NCBI GenBank assembly: GCA_037176885.1 | Contig: JAWWNJ010000065.1 | Location: forward strand, 992,001 to 1,056,000 | From: Favolaschia claudopus | Lineage: Eukaryota > Basidiomycota > Agaricomycetes > Agaricales > Mycenaceae | Direction of reading: 5' to 3' | DNA: 64,000 nucleotides | Part shown: positions 10,155-21,455 of the stretch, piece by piece | Layout of the letters: each line of letters begins with the position of its first letter | Numbering within the stretch: the first letter of the stretch is position 1 | Program-made: the position numbers and the translations under genes | The notes under the pieces: model-generated | Seen by the model: only the letters and a program-made list of their open reading frames with translations | What the model was told of the DNA's origin: nothing | The model's database searches: none

Positions 10155-11226
10155 TCGATGTACCGGAATCGATGATGGTAGACGCACCCGCTGTACGTGC
10201 ACTGTACGCGGAGTTGTTGGTCTGGGAGCATGACGTCGGAGGTGTAGCCGGAATGCTCTCATCACGCAGGGAGTTAAGAGGAGAAGTCGGCCACGGAGGG
10301 CCATTAAGCTTTTCTCGAAGCGTACATTATTGGATTTTTCGTCTCCCCCTCCATCCGTATTGTGGGCCTTCTCCTTGCCCTTACCCCTCTTCCCCTTCTT
10401 TTTATGCTGCTGCTGCTTCGGGCCCTGACCGGCCTTACCGCCACCCGGTTGCCAGCAGTCGTCCGCGATATGACCTTCATGCTTGCAGTTACGACAGAAT
10501 TTCGTACCGCGAGCGATGGCAGCGTGCTCCAACGCTGCGAGGGCAGACTCCTGCGACTGACCCTCGGTCTTCGGGGGACTTTCTGCGGCGACGGGAATCG
10601 AGGACACCCTGGATCGTAGAGACCAGAGTAGTTGTGTCGTCAATCTTGGCGCTCTGGACAAGGGAATAGTAGGATTTGGGGTCGTCTGGATCGGAGGGAA
10701 GAGTGGAGAGGAAGATGGCGCTAACGATAGGACCGGGGATACTGAATCCGGCCTTCGTAAGATGAGTCTGCGCTTTCTGGAAGTCCTTCACATGCTGATC
10801 GAGTGCGAGCGTGTCATCGTCAAGGAGGGGACGAGTGAGCTGACGCAACCAGAGCATAATACCCCCAGTCCCAGTCTGCCCAAACTCGGTCTCGAGAGCG
10901 GTCCAAGCTTGGTGGACAGTGTCATAGTCTGAGACTTTGACGACGAGCTCGCTGTCGACAGAAGACAGCAAATATGAGAGTGCGGACCTGTCCTTCTTCT
11001 TCCAAATCCTGTGCTCCTCCGCAGACGCCTTGTCCCCCGGCTTAGATACCGTGGAAACAATATCCCAGATTTCGATTGTCTCGTACGCTGACTTCATCCG
11101 TTTGGACCACGGGAAGTACCCGGTTTCGTCCTTGAGGCGGTCCTCCCCGCGCGGAAAGAAAGTCCCAGCGCCGTGGGGTAAATCCCAGGAAGAAGCCGTC
11201 GAAGTTTTGGTGTCCGGATCGGGCAT
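10155..11226 (-). pseudogene. copia gag with zinc knuckle and protease start (frameshifted)
   Basis: The frame starting at 11226 (MPDPDTKTSTAS) is a typical copia gag with a UBN2-type capsid region (AWTALETEFGQTG ... LSTLPSDP). A one-base lesion near 10570 moves the frame, after which the CCHC knuckle CRNCKHEGHIADDCW (about 10485) and a basic region follow. The last residues before the insertion point encode an aspartic protease DSG motif; the matching THIH continuation lies on the far side at 8158. The insertion therefore splits the protease catalytic site. Gag would form the particle shell and bind RNA; this copy cannot. Confidence 0.85.
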
Positions 11227-11367
11227 GACGTGTCAGCGAGAAGTCGACAAGTTTGGCGTAGAATGTGGCGGGAAGCAGGGTAGATGTGGGGAATGAGATA
11301 ATAAAAAGAGTCGTCGAGTTTTCGACAAGTAGCGGTCCGGTACTGGCTGAGATTAAGCAGAGGCGCG

Positions 11368-11380
11368 GTGGCCCATAACC
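11368..11380 (-). promoter_or_regulatory. Primer-binding site matching the tRNA-iMet anticodon arm
   Basis: Adjacent to the 5' LTR the minus strand reads ggttatgggccac. This is complementary, with about one mismatch, to the anticodon arm of initiator methionine tRNA (tgggcccataacc) and not to a tRNA 3' end. Copia-type elements are known to prime from a tRNA-iMet half molecule, so the site fits the family. The match was judged from memory of the tRNA. Confidence 0.65.
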
Positions 11381-11655
11381 TGATAGAATACAGTAAGTAT
11401 AAACTCAGTCGTGGAGGAAACGACTCGTGTATTATATACCTGATAGAATACAGTAAGTATAAACTACCAGGAGAATCAGTAAGCTGTAAGGACAGTAGAT
11501 ACGAGTGCACATACCTCAGTCGTAGAGGAAACGACTGAGGAATGTGACGGTGACACAAAGCTACATAAGGAATGTGTGACGCGTAACGGAACGGATTGCG
11601 AGTTGGAGAATGTAAGGTATGTACGGTAAATGGAAGAGAAATAAATACTTCAACA
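11381..11655 (-). repeat. copia 5' LTR
   Basis: This 275-bp LTR is the partner of 4581-4845. It starts tgatag and ends cttcaaca on the plus strand, giving intact TG...CA termini on the minus strand. It carries the same internal duplications and hairpins as the other LTR. Transcription of the element would start here and run leftward. Confidence 0.9.
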
Positions 11656-11857
11656 TATCTTACGTCACCTCTTGTATATAGAGTAGTCCGCTGGGGATCA
11701 GAGATCCCCAGGTTTGTTATCAACTTGGTTCCTGGGCCCTTCTCCCCTCACAGCATAACAAACCTTCTATTCGACTCTGGCACTCTCCTAGCCCCAGTCG
11801 ACCACTCTACCTCCTACTCTGCCCTCACCCTACCATCGACCTCACACCTCCCTTGCT

Positions 11858-12896
11858 ATGGCAACCCCCTCGGCCCCTCAGGATCTCTATTCCTACTGCG
11901 AAGCGAACTGGAGCGCCTTCATGATCGCCTCCATCGCCTTGAGTTTGGAGACGCTGCAGCTTCTACACCCCGGGGGCACGCCTGGCGCTCCCACTGGGAT
12001 GGTGCTCGCTGGGGCTCTGCCCCTACAACCCCAGCCCCTACCCCTGCTATCATCGCTGTCGGCCACACCACCATACCACTTGCCGAAACCCTCCCTACTG
12101 CTGAGGACTCACCGTCCCGCTACTCCTGTACGCTTGTGGTGCCTGACTCGGTTGTCGGGCATATCGTTGGCCGTGGTGGTAAGGGTCTCCATCAGTCGCA
12201 CGACGTCTCCGGCGCCCAGCTTCGAGCCTATACGGATAAGGCTTCCCCCCTGGAGCGCCGTGTCTCTATCCGTGGTACCGACCAGCAAGTCGGTGAAGCG
12301 CTGATTGCGCTTGGGAAGCGGTTCATGCGTAAGCGTATCCGCTCCAAGAAGAAAGGTCCGTCACGCCCTTCTGGGGACCTTGCCCCTCCCCCTCCTAGCC
12401 CGGCGCTGGTTTCGCTGGACGTTTCGAGTGAGGGCGCTTGCCCGCTGAAGAAGCGCGCACACCCTCCCTATTTGCCTCTGGCCCCTGCTTCGGTTCGACC
12501 CCCTCCAGCGGCCAGTGCTCAGCTGCGCCCAGTTGGCGCCGCTATACGACCACGGAAGTCTGGGGTGCGATTCGCACCACAGGAGTCTTCTTACCACGCC
12601 TCTCACTCCCTACCCCATATCCCTGCTACCACCTCTATTCCTACGCAGGTAATGGCGTCCCCTATTCCTACTCCCCACCCCAGCTCTACTCCTCATGTCC
12701 CCTCGGTGGCCATGCCCACTGCTGTCCCATCCCCCTCTCCACGCTCAGCAGCTCCTTCGCCCATGGCCATTGACGCTGTTCGACCTGAAAGGGGACGTCG
12801 CCAACAGACGGCACGGCGAGGCGGTGCAGTGTCTGCGTCTGACGCGCGGATTGACTCCCAGGGCAACCTACTCTTCCGTGGCGATCCAGAATTTTG
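11858..12896 (+). pseudogene. KH-domain retroelement-type ORF (gag/ORF1-like), frameshifted near the start
   Basis: From the ATG at 11858 (MATPSAPQDLYSYC) the frame must shift by one near 11920 to enter a long open frame ending at 12896. That frame has a heptad-like segment (LHDRLHRLE), then a KH RNA-binding domain at about 12118-12330 with the GxxG loop in IVGRGGKG, then a long Pro/Ser-rich, probably disordered tail. KH-domain ORFs of this kind recur in basidiomycete repeats and I infer a nucleic-acid-binding ORF1/gag role. No pol follows within the window. The copia element inserted just upstream. Confidence 0.6.
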
Positions 12897-12962
12897 AAGG
12901 ATCGTTCATTCTACTGGGATTTGGTCTTCGTCGGGGCGATGAATCTTGAAGAGGGGGTGAGC

Positions 12963-13375
12963 TGTGAGGTGTGATGCGGGTCGTCTTGCATCCAGTTCGC
13001 ATGGCTTCACGGTATTGAAGCAGGACCTCCGAAGCAGCCACTACGGCGCTAGACGGTGTCCGTAGAGGAAGAGCCGAGGAGGAGGAGGTCGTCGTGAGTC
13101 GCAAGGCCGTTGTAACCCATCGGTAAGGGATTGTATGACCCTCAGTCGGGCTCCTGTGACCTAGGAGGCACGGGGAACAGTTATACGCATGTTCAGGCTA
13201 GCAACGGGTCCTGGGTGGTTAGCCTTCGGCGGTAGCGCCGCCGCTCGTTAAGATTCCTCTTAACCGTAGGATATGGTGGTCAAAGTTAAGCAAGATTATT
13301 ATTATGTAATAGTTGACAAGCGGAATGTAAGGTAGCAAGCGTGTAAGTAAGTAAATATAATATAGCCCTATCACA
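12963..13375 (+). repeat. Candidate LTR following the KH ORF
   Basis: A purine-rich tract (gaagagggggtga) precedes a 413-bp block that begins TGTGAGG and ends CCTATCACA, giving TGTGA...TCACA terminal inverted bases typical of LTRs. No matching 5' LTR is found left of the KH ORF, so this may be a lone 3' LTR or a coincidence. Confidence 0.35.
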
Positions 13376-13429
13376 GTGCCCCCCACACGGTTGGTGCCTG
13401 CCATGAAGCAGAAATTGAGTATGCTCATC

Positions 13430-14110
13430 CCATGATAGCATCACAATGGCCCCCCAAACTCTGCATCGCTAGGATGAAGAGATTCCCACCAAGGAGAAAA
13501 AAAAAAAAAGTCGGCCAGCTTTATTGGAGAATGCGGCAGGATGCTCTGCATCAATGGCTGCCGCAATGGCATGCTGCCTATCCTCAGCTGGCAGCCAGCT
13601 AGCAGAGCTACACAAGGAAGGTCTTCATCTGTAGACTCTGGACTGCGCCTGCAGTGCGCCCTGGCTAAGCTCTCTGTGTTCCACAGAGATCCTTGGGCCA
13701 GCCTCTGTTGCTCTCGTCTGGAAAGAGGTATGAGCTATGGTGCATCCCAGACGCTAGGCTCTGCTAATGCTCTGCCCGCTGCGAGTCACAGACTCGGGGT
13801 ATGCACGCTGGGGGGAATAGCAGAGCTATGGAGGCATAGCCTCTAATGCATAGACTCTGCAGTATCGCCCCAGCAATGCTCCAGGTCTTCCCTCAAGGCA
13901 GCACCTTGTAGCTGTTTAGGCCAGCCCGTATTGCTCCTGTCTGACCTGCAGGGTATGTTGAGTGCATCCCTGGCGCTATAGAGCTGACGCTCCAGCAGCC
14001 TCTGAGTCTACGCTATGCACTCCCTATACATCCCCTACAGCCCCCCACTTTTTTTTCATGTAGTCCATGCGAAGACGCTGAGCAGGATCTGCATGACGAA
14101 AAATTATTCC
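13430..14110. repeat. Diverged internal duplication with A-tract borders
   Basis: A segment at about 13690-13760 (gggccagcctctgttgctc...gtgcatccc) recurs with substitutions at about 13918-13985. Related A tracts (aaaaaagtcgg) lie at 13498-13513 and 14134-14148. Motifs such as ctctgc and agctctg recur throughout. No gene is supported. Confidence 0.45.
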
Positions 14111-15890
14111 TCCATATTTGTAGGTTTTGCGGAAGAAAAAAAAAGTCGGAGGGAAAAATGGGTGCTGTTGCGAAGCAGGTGAATGTGGAGGCCAGAAGTC
14201 GAGTCCAGGGGAAAGAGAAGACGGAACGGATGGTGATGTGTCAGGCCGGATGACTCTGAGGAAGGGATATGGAAATGGGTTTGAGATGCAGCAGTATGAT
14301 GGGCAGGAAGACCACAGGCAAGTCGAAGGGGCGAAGCTGAATATGATGGGAGTGTCGTGGCACGGGCAAATAAAGTGCATTGAGAAGCATATGACATAAT
14401 TGGCCATCGAGATCGTGGCCGTCGGTAGGTAAGTAAGTGTGTAGGTAGAATTGGGAGAGACGGCATAATGGAGAAACGAGACACAGGACGTAGCGACTAG
14501 CGCACAGACCCGTGTTGGATAGTGTTGCATCTGTAGCTTCTGCTTGGGGTAGGATGAAGCTGCAGATGCATACCCTTAACTTCGCCTCCTTCGGAAGTCG
14601 AGGAAGCACTGAGACACTGACCAGCAGCGAATCGACCGCGCTCGGTGTGAATAAGAGAGGGACTTGAATCTCGCAAGTCGCTCTGGGAATGTGTCGTGAA
14701 AGCACAGCTTCCTCGTCAAGCATGTTCGGAATGCGTAGGAATAACTGGTAGCACGTAAATGTGCAGGGACAAGACAGACAGCAGGGGCAGCTAATGGCGA
14801 GACTGGTCGGCACATCTCACGCAGCGCTCCACAGCTGATATGAATAGGGAATACGGGAAGCGGAATGACTAGCGCATTTAAGCACGGCAAGTTGACGCGG
14901 ATTGCCAAGGAACCGTGGCAACGCGTTGCTAGCGCCAGATGTAGGACAGGATGCGAGAAGCAAGGCAGCGTTCAAAAACGCGCCCGCGACTCGAGCGGTG
15001 AGATGGGGTAGGAGTGGCGAGCAGGTCGATCACAAGAGTGTATGGGACAGACAGCCGCCAGATGTGCATTGTAGAATGAATCGGCGAGAAGAGTGAGCTC
15101 GAAGATGTATGAGACAGACACCCGCAGCTACACCCGTGATTGAATGGCGCGGAGCAGTAGCGGTACCGTCTTCGTTGCGGCGTTGCTCCAGAATCCAGAT
15201 CCCTCAGCCCCCCAGCGACAGCGCACGAAGAATGAAACTTCAAAATCGCTTCCGGCCCCAGCGACGACAAAAGAAGGAGAAAAAATTTGAGATCATAAAT
15301 CCCAGCCTCCGCGTGCCCCATGCGCCTGAGGCCGAACTTCCGCTCAAATGCGCAGCGAAAAGCGAAATCGGCATGGAATGCCAGCGGAAGAAGCAAAACG
15401 GAGCACGAATAAATGACTAACTATGCAGCTCTGACGAGTCAGCGTCGGCGCTTCGTAGCCGTTGTCAATGCGGGGAACGAGGAGATGCGCTGCATCGTCG
15501 GCATGGCGCGGTGTATAAGAAGACGGGAATTGAAGCATGCTAAAACTTGAGGAGGTTCGGTTGTCGTCAAAGCTGCAGTTGAGGAAAGAGTTGAAAGGTC
15601 AAGATGCGGGATCTAGCGGGTAGAAGTGACCGATGATATTCAAGAGACGAGCGAGCCTCGATAACGGATAAGAGAAGGAGAAGGCGCGTCGGCGGTGAAT
15701 GATGTTCGGGGTATCGGAACCGAAAGTCGACGCTCCTTCCCTCCCGCTTTTCTCAATGACATCTTGTCCTTCAACAGCTTCAACGCCCCCCAAGATGCTA
15801 GCTCCGTGAAAAAAGAGCTTGACTTCGAGATAATATGCCTACAATTGGACATCGCGCTAAGATGGAGAGTGGAAGTCGAGTTTTGGAGGT
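14110..15890. other. No gene identified
   Basis: Short open frames occur on both strands but none shows a recognisable domain, consistent codon structure or paired splice sites that I can defend. The stretch may contain exons of an unknown gene. Confidence 0.4.
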
Positions 15891-15893
15891 GCA

Positions 15894-16085
15894 ATGTGGA
15901 CGACGGTGAGTCGGGATCTGTCCAAGCACACTCGCTATATGGGGACCGTGGTCCCTAGGTACGTCGTATACTCCGTTTTCAATCTGCCTTGGCGGCTAAC
16001 TGATACCGTACGCCCTTGCAGCGCGGTTGACCGCTTCACCTTCCGTGCTCAGAAGCCCCCCAGCACGGCCATTACCGTCGAGTGA
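15894..16085 (+). CDS. Small two-exon ORF, 42 residues, unknown
   Basis: Exon 1 (15894-15958, MWTTVSRDLSKHTRY...) is followed by a textbook intron at 15959-16021 with GTACGT donor, ggctaactga branch site and ttgcag acceptor. Exon 2 (16022-16085) continues in phase to a stop. The quality of the intron is the main support. The predicted peptide is basic with no signal peptide or membrane segment. Upstream exons are possible. No family is recognised. Confidence 0.35.
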   Translation: MWTTVSRDLSKHTRYMGTVVPRYVVYSVFNLPWRLTDTVRPCSAVDRFTFRAQKPPSTAITVE

Positions 16086-16520
16086 ATTCAAGCAAAGCAA
16101 AGGAATTAAGCGTAGGGAAGGAGGCATAAGGTTGTGAAGAAGCGTGTCCGAGGAACGCGATTGGCGATGGGAGGGGTGCGCGAGGTGATTGGCTAAAGAC
16201 TATGAAGAAGTGCGCGACCGGGCGAGCGGGCTCGCGGTACGCCTCCGCATTCACTTCTCATAGAGCGTTAACGCTAGCAAGTGAGTTATGCGCGCAGCGG
16301 GAGAAAAGTAGTCGATGGACTCGTCGTAGAATGGAGGTCGAAGGACCTCGCTAGGAGGCGAGTGAACTCAGAGTAGGCTCCTCAGTTTTCTCTGCCACGA
16401 CGAGCTAGTTAACAACGACTCAAGCTTAGGGCGCCGGCTGCCCTCCGCTCGGAGATTCCTCACTCGATAACCAATTAAGTTACCATCAGAAAGGCGGTCT
16501 CAGGTGTGCAACCAGACGAC

Positions 16521-16536
16521 GAAGCGTCAGCGCTTC
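16521..16536. repeat. Palindromic gaagcg-tcag-cgcttc repeat, first of three
   Basis: A 16-bp palindrome with a 4-bp spacer. Near-identical copies lie at 16803-16819 and 18030-18045, the latter two inside a larger duplicated segment. It may be the hairpin tip of a short dispersed element. Confidence 0.6.
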
Positions 16537-16779
16537 CTCAAACAACGATTGTTGTAATCCCCACGTATCCCATCCCCAATCACCTTCCAGTCTCCCTACT
16601 TAATCCTCTACCCAATTGCCCAAAGTATCGCCAGCTTTCAGCCGTTCGCTCAGCGGCGGCCGAGGTCGACGCCAAGATGAGCCGAGCCCCCCACGCTGGA
16701 GATCGCAATACCGGCGGAGGCGGCCCGTGGAAGTTCGAGGAGAATCGACTGTCCAAGCCCCCAACGTGCATCTTCAAAG

Positions 16780-17075
16780 GACGTAGGCATGCGGCTAGAC
16801 GCGGAGCGTCAGCGCTTCCTCGTCAAACTGCACCGAAGCTGCCTAGATCCACTTCGACGTCACAAGCTCATCCGGTCCCAGCAGCGTCGTCAAGTACCGA
16901 GAATTACTTGCTTCCAAAGGCGGCCGCGTCCGATGGTGCTCCCTTCACACCCTCAATGAGCGCCAATGCCAGTCGATACGGCGGCCTGCGAGACTATACA
17001 TGCCGCCTAGGAAGAGATCTCCGACCAAACCCTGCGTTTCAGAAAGGTTCGAAGTGCGTCATTGACTTTCTTTCG
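16780..17075. repeat. Diverged direct repeat, copy 1 (copy 2 at 18007-18366)
   Basis: Both copies open with ggcatgc.gctagacg followed by the gaagcg palindrome, share a central ctatacatgccgc / ctacacatgccgc block, and close with gtgcgtcat.gacttc. They are diverged in between. The region is openly readable on the plus strand (about 195 codons from 16506), but the absence of any domain and the repeat structure argue against calling a gene. Confidence 0.55.
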
Positions 17076-17258
17076 GATCGTAATAGCTTGTGAATGCCCC
17101 CCAGCGCGAACGCCGCCCAGGCACAACCATTGAAGGCGCTTTATGTCGACGTGGTCACCGAGCCGGGATCAGCGCCTAACTATAGGGAATGTTGTCCTCT
17201 TCGCTTCAGTCTCTACTGAGGACAACGGTTAACGAAGGTAATCTACGGAACGCGAGGC

Positions 17259-17425
17259 ATGGCGGTTGGCGGAGGAAAGGGACACGCGAGACGGTACGTC
17301 TCGCGGATTTGCAGAGCGTTTGCTAACGATGCTCTTAGGCAGTTTCCCCAAGTCTTCGTTGTCAAGTACGATGACTCGCTGCCCCCCATTGGCGACACCC
17401 CTCGGCCGCGCTTCGCAATCATATG
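17259..17425 (+). CDS. Small two-exon ORF, 40 residues, with a diverged duplicate downstream
   Basis: ATG 17259 (MAVGGGKGHARR) reads to a GTACGT donor. The 45-nt intron 17294-17338 has a ttgctaacga branch and cttag acceptor, and the second exon (QFPQVFVVKYDD...) ends at 17425. About 250 bp downstream (17590-17690) a diverged copy of exon 2 with interrupting stops is seen (KFPNLPPVILQ...). Function is unknown; the well-formed intron and the duplication suggest a real or once-real gene. Confidence 0.35.
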
Positions 17426-18006
17426 ATTGGGATTCGCAGCATGAAGAGGGAGAGAGGTGCAGGTTGAGTATTCACTGCCAGAAACCTCGAGGTACGTCTA
17501 CTGCGCTCGTAGATCTCCGCTCCCAACAACGTGTCACAGGCTATCGGAAGCCGTGCACTGTTCCGTGGACGCCCATAGAACTCTCTCCTAGCACAGTTCA
17601 AGTTCCCCAACCTCCCGCCTGTAATCCTGCAATCCGACACTCCCACTGGCGACTCCGACTAGCCGCGCTGCCGGATCGAATGATATGACCGGGGTTCGCA
17701 GCTTGCACACAAAGAGAGCGGAAGTTGATCGTCGACGGAGTACTATGCGGCGAAGGAGAGGTTGTGAGGAATGCCGAGCGGCGCAAAGCAGAGCAAAGTG
17801 GCCAAGGGAAAGCGAGGCGGGAGGCGGACGATCGTAAGGGAAGGCGCTACAAGAGGACAACTGATCCAAGGTGCGTTTTGCCAGCTCGTATCGCGTTGAG
17901 AGGTGGCTAACGAGAAGATAGTAGGATAGACATGTATCACCAAGTCACAAGTGTCCGTGTGTAGTTTGTTAATCTATTGGGGCCTCCCGAGCGCGTACGT
18001 TCCAAA

Positions 18007-18366
18007 AACGAAGGCATGCAGCTAGACGTGAAGCGTCAGCGCTTCCCCGTCCTCTTTTTCTTTCGGCTCGACTAGAACAACATCCACAACCCATCTCAAT
18101 ACCCCTCGAACCGCTTCAGCGTCTCAACATTCAGATTCATCCAATCTCAGCAGTGCTAAAAACAGTGCGTCGTCGATCGTGGAAACCCACTTCTTCAGAA
18201 CAGCTGCGTTCCCCGGCGCTCAAACCGAACTTTGCGCTCAACCGTACTCGACAGGCGAGCGTCAGAGCTAGTAAGTGCTGCCTGTGGAACTACACATGCC
18301 GCTGATGCAGGGGTCTCCAAAAGTCTCAGCAGTCCGTGAAGATTTGGGAGTGCGTCATAGACTTCA
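18007..18366. repeat. Diverged direct repeat, copy 2
   Basis: This is the partner of 16780-17075 in the same orientation, with the gaagcg palindrome at 18030-18045. The two copies lie about 1.2 kb apart and bracket the small ORF at 17259. Confidence 0.55.
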
Positions 18367-19050
18367 AAGGCAACGTCGTCCGCCTCATTGAATTCTCGTC
18401 CAAACCAGATCCTTTCAACATCTATCAATCCGCCGAATCTCTGAGAAGAGGGAAACACTCCGTCTGCACGCAATTTGCGCGTTTTGTCGGTCAAAATAGC
18501 GGAGCCTGGCGACCGTATTTGAACGACAGCCACTATATTAGGCAGGGTTGGCACGGGTGGTGGTGGTATGGGCTGTCATGAATCAAGTAATAATCTCAGT
18601 ATGTCATCATTATTATCTTACGATCGCTCGTTGTCTCCGTTTCAACATCCCTTACCTACCTAATTTCTAATCCCCCCATTCCTTACTTACAGTTGTTATG
18701 GCGTCTCTCTGTAATAAGTAGCTGGTATCTACCAAATTCAGCTTGCCTTTTTCCACCCACATTCTTGCCTCAGCTGCGCACAATTCGCATTTGCCTAACC
18801 CACTGTGCTCTTCGTAGTGCTCATTCGCTCTTGCTACTCCTCTGGACACCCGCTTCAAGACCTTGTAAGGATTCGCTCTTGCATTCTCTTGGACGACCCC
18901 GCGCGCTAAGCTTGTCTGTAAACGGATTTCTGGACTCTATATTTTGCATTCAACAAGAATACATCCGTATTCTACAACAACTCGTGGACACATTGGGAAA
19001 TCCGTCAAACACAGATCCCTAGCGCTCACCATCCTCTCTGCTCTCTCGTA
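18367..19050. other. Non-coding leader region before the gypsy gag
   Basis: No gene is visible. The 18600-19050 stretch is T/C-rich and immediately precedes the gag ATG, so it may contain the 5' LTR and leader of the gypsy element, but I could not find a second LTR to confirm this. Confidence 0.35.
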
Positions 19051-20630
19051 CCATCATGAGCAGAGAACCAACATCTCCGCGTGCACCGCAGGACGCAGGT
19101 CTCGCCTCCGGAGCCGCCGCACCCTTCGTTAACAACACCGCCGACGTCGCTGTCGACGAGCAGCTTGTTAACCTGAACACTCCTCCACGCTCCGTCCATT
19201 CCCCCGCGCCATCTGTCGAGTTCATCGACGAAAGCTTCCTCGTCGCCGAGCTCACGGAGTTCGCTGGACCATGTCTCACCACCGACATCGATCATACCGT
19301 GGCTATTACCAGGTATACGATGAGCCCTCCGATCTTCAGTTCCTCGCGCATCCTGAACAATAAGTTTCCCGACCTTATTGCTCGCCGTGATCAAGCGTTG
19401 GAATTTGGTGCAGTCGCATTCGCGAAGAACTACTCACCGTCGCTGTCACATCGGTTGAAGTTGCGCAATTGGTGAATGGAGGTGGACCCGTGTATCGTCT
19501 GCAGATGGTAACATGGTGGGGCTTCTGGAAGAGATTGGATGATCTCCGCAGACGCTCCAAGGACGCTATCGTGGCGTTGGGTGGAAGATTTGGCTCGCCA
19601 AATGTGCCAACTTGGGGACGCAGCGAGGATCCGCAGGCTTTATACTCCGCAAACGAGTTTGACATTCTTGCAATTTGTTTCCGCGCAGAGGTTGAACATT
19701 ACCTGGTACTTCTGGATGAACGCTTTGACTTCGTCAACGACGAACCTCGTCCACCGAGTGAGGAGGCCATGAACTACTATCAGCAGTCGCTCAGTGGTGT
19801 GGCGCCACAGGCAACTCACTCAGTTGCAAGCAACTCGTCGTTTGAAGGTGTTCTCCATCCAGTTTCCCCTTCCACTCCTCCTCCTGCGGACAGACCAACG
19901 CCAATTAAACGAGAAGCAACGATCCTTTGTCCGATGTTGAAGAAATTGTTCCTCCTCCTCTTCCTCGTGACTCCGTTCCGCCAAAGGCATTCCGCAAAGC
20001 TGCCACGCAGGGCTCTGGCTTTCAACTTCAAACCGCCTTTGGTCCCTTCACTTACAAGGGTGAAAAGCGTGCCAGTGTGAAACGTGGTGCCCCACCTCAC
20101 ACGTCAGGGCTTGGGATTCAACTTCCATCCCAGACTCCGCTGCCCTCATCCAGTGCTCGTTTCCGCTCATCCCAGACGCCATCTCGATTCGCAAATCCAA
20201 ACCCTCCTGATCCAGGCGATGATCCAAGCGATTCGGAGAATGATCGTCGTGGAAGGAAGCCAGATCATCGTGGGTCAAGTCGGGGAAATGGAGGGAACGG
20301 TTCAGGCAAACCACCTGGAAAACCGTCATCTCGTCATGCTGGAGCAGGTGGAGGTCCCGGAGATGATTCGGGTGGTTCGGATAATGAGAATCGTTACGAT
20401 GGAAGACGTTCAGGTGGTCCTAATTCCAGATGGAATGACTTGAACGCTTTTCGTTCAGTTGTGGATAAAAAGAATGAGCGGAAGTCGGATCGTTATTTCG
20501 ACATGAAACTGAAGGAATCGGACGTGCCGAAATGGGACGGTGACCCCGACAAGCTCATGCGATGGGTTCAACGCCTCAACGGACTCGCTTCTGAAGGGCC
20601 TGTGGCATGTGAACAACTTGGGACTAGGTA

Positions 20631-21207
20631 CAGTTGAACATCTCATAATGCATAGTGTCCGTGGACCCCCAAGCGCTATGCATTATGAGCAATACGCATT
20701 CCTGCATACTGTCACACCGTGTGACATATGTGACACTGTCACGAACTTACTATATATGGGAGTGCGGCAGATGCCGGATTGTCCACCAGTTGTCGTAAAA
20801 GCGGTCAAAATCTTGGATTTAGCTGTAACATGTTATAATCTGGTGTTTTTGACGTGAATAGTACGCATATGCGTGAAGAGTGACACAAACGGGCAAATTG
20901 TCACCAAATTGTATCAATTTTGCGATCTCATAATGCATAATGCACTAAAAACTTGCCCCAAACCTTATGCATTAGTCAATATGAGAAAATGCATAAAACA
21001 CCAGCCTACCAAGTTGGTGGATTTCCTGTATCTAAAGTTTGTAAGTAGGTAGCTAAGAGATGAATCTCTCCAAGGAAAGTGCTATAGTAGCGAGAAAAAA
21101 TGCTAGTAAGAACAAAACCGAGCGACATAAGTAGGGGAGGACCCCAAAACACTATGCAGAATGAGGTTTATGCATTGTGAGCATATGCATTATGAGATGT
21201 TCAACTG
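20631..21207. mobile_element. TIR element A, TA target site (577 bp)
   Basis: The termini are perfect inverted repeats (CAGTTGAACATCTCATAATG at the left, its complement at the right), flanked by TA at 20629-20630 and 21208-21209, the hallmark of Tc1/mariner-type insertion. The interior is AT-rich with repeated catgcat motifs and encodes nothing. Element A inserted into the TA that borders element B, so A is younger. Confidence 0.85.
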
Positions 21208-21455
21208 TATACAGTTGCGGCGAAATTAAATGCATTACCAGAAAAATTTTCATCCCCTCTGACTTGGAAGCGCCGGGAGAAGGCTTGATATAGCTCCATG
21301 ATACAATGGGAGGTCTGTACGTGCAGGAAGTAGGTTGTTTGCATCACGATTGAGCAAGAATGGTGCAATCAAGGTGCAATAAGCTGTAATCTAGATCGGC
21401 CAATCGGAGCCGAAATCAACTTTCACGTGGATCCTTTTGACCGTCCAAACATCTA

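Larger units (their letters stand above)
4581..11655 (-). mobile_element. Ty1/copia LTR retrotransposon, complete but decayed, with nested insertion
   Basis: Two LTRs (4581-4845 and 11381-11655) bound the element, and an exact 5-bp target duplication tatct flanks it at 4576-4580 and 11656-11660. On the minus strand the order is 5' LTR, primer site, gag with CCHC knuckle, protease, integrase, reverse transcriptase, RNase H, polypurine tract, 3' LTR, which is the copia order. Without the 1989-bp insertion at 8166-10154 the element would be about 5.1 kb. Frame lesions in gag and at the RNase H end, plus the insertion, make it non-autonomous. The element itself is inserted upstream of the KH-domain ORF at 11858. 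Confidence 0.9.

Noticed and set aside
14024..14813. Minus-strand frames of 120-190 codons
   Set aside because: Low-complexity Ser/Pro/Cys-rich translations in overlapping frames of the same DNA, with no recognisable domain; probably chance.
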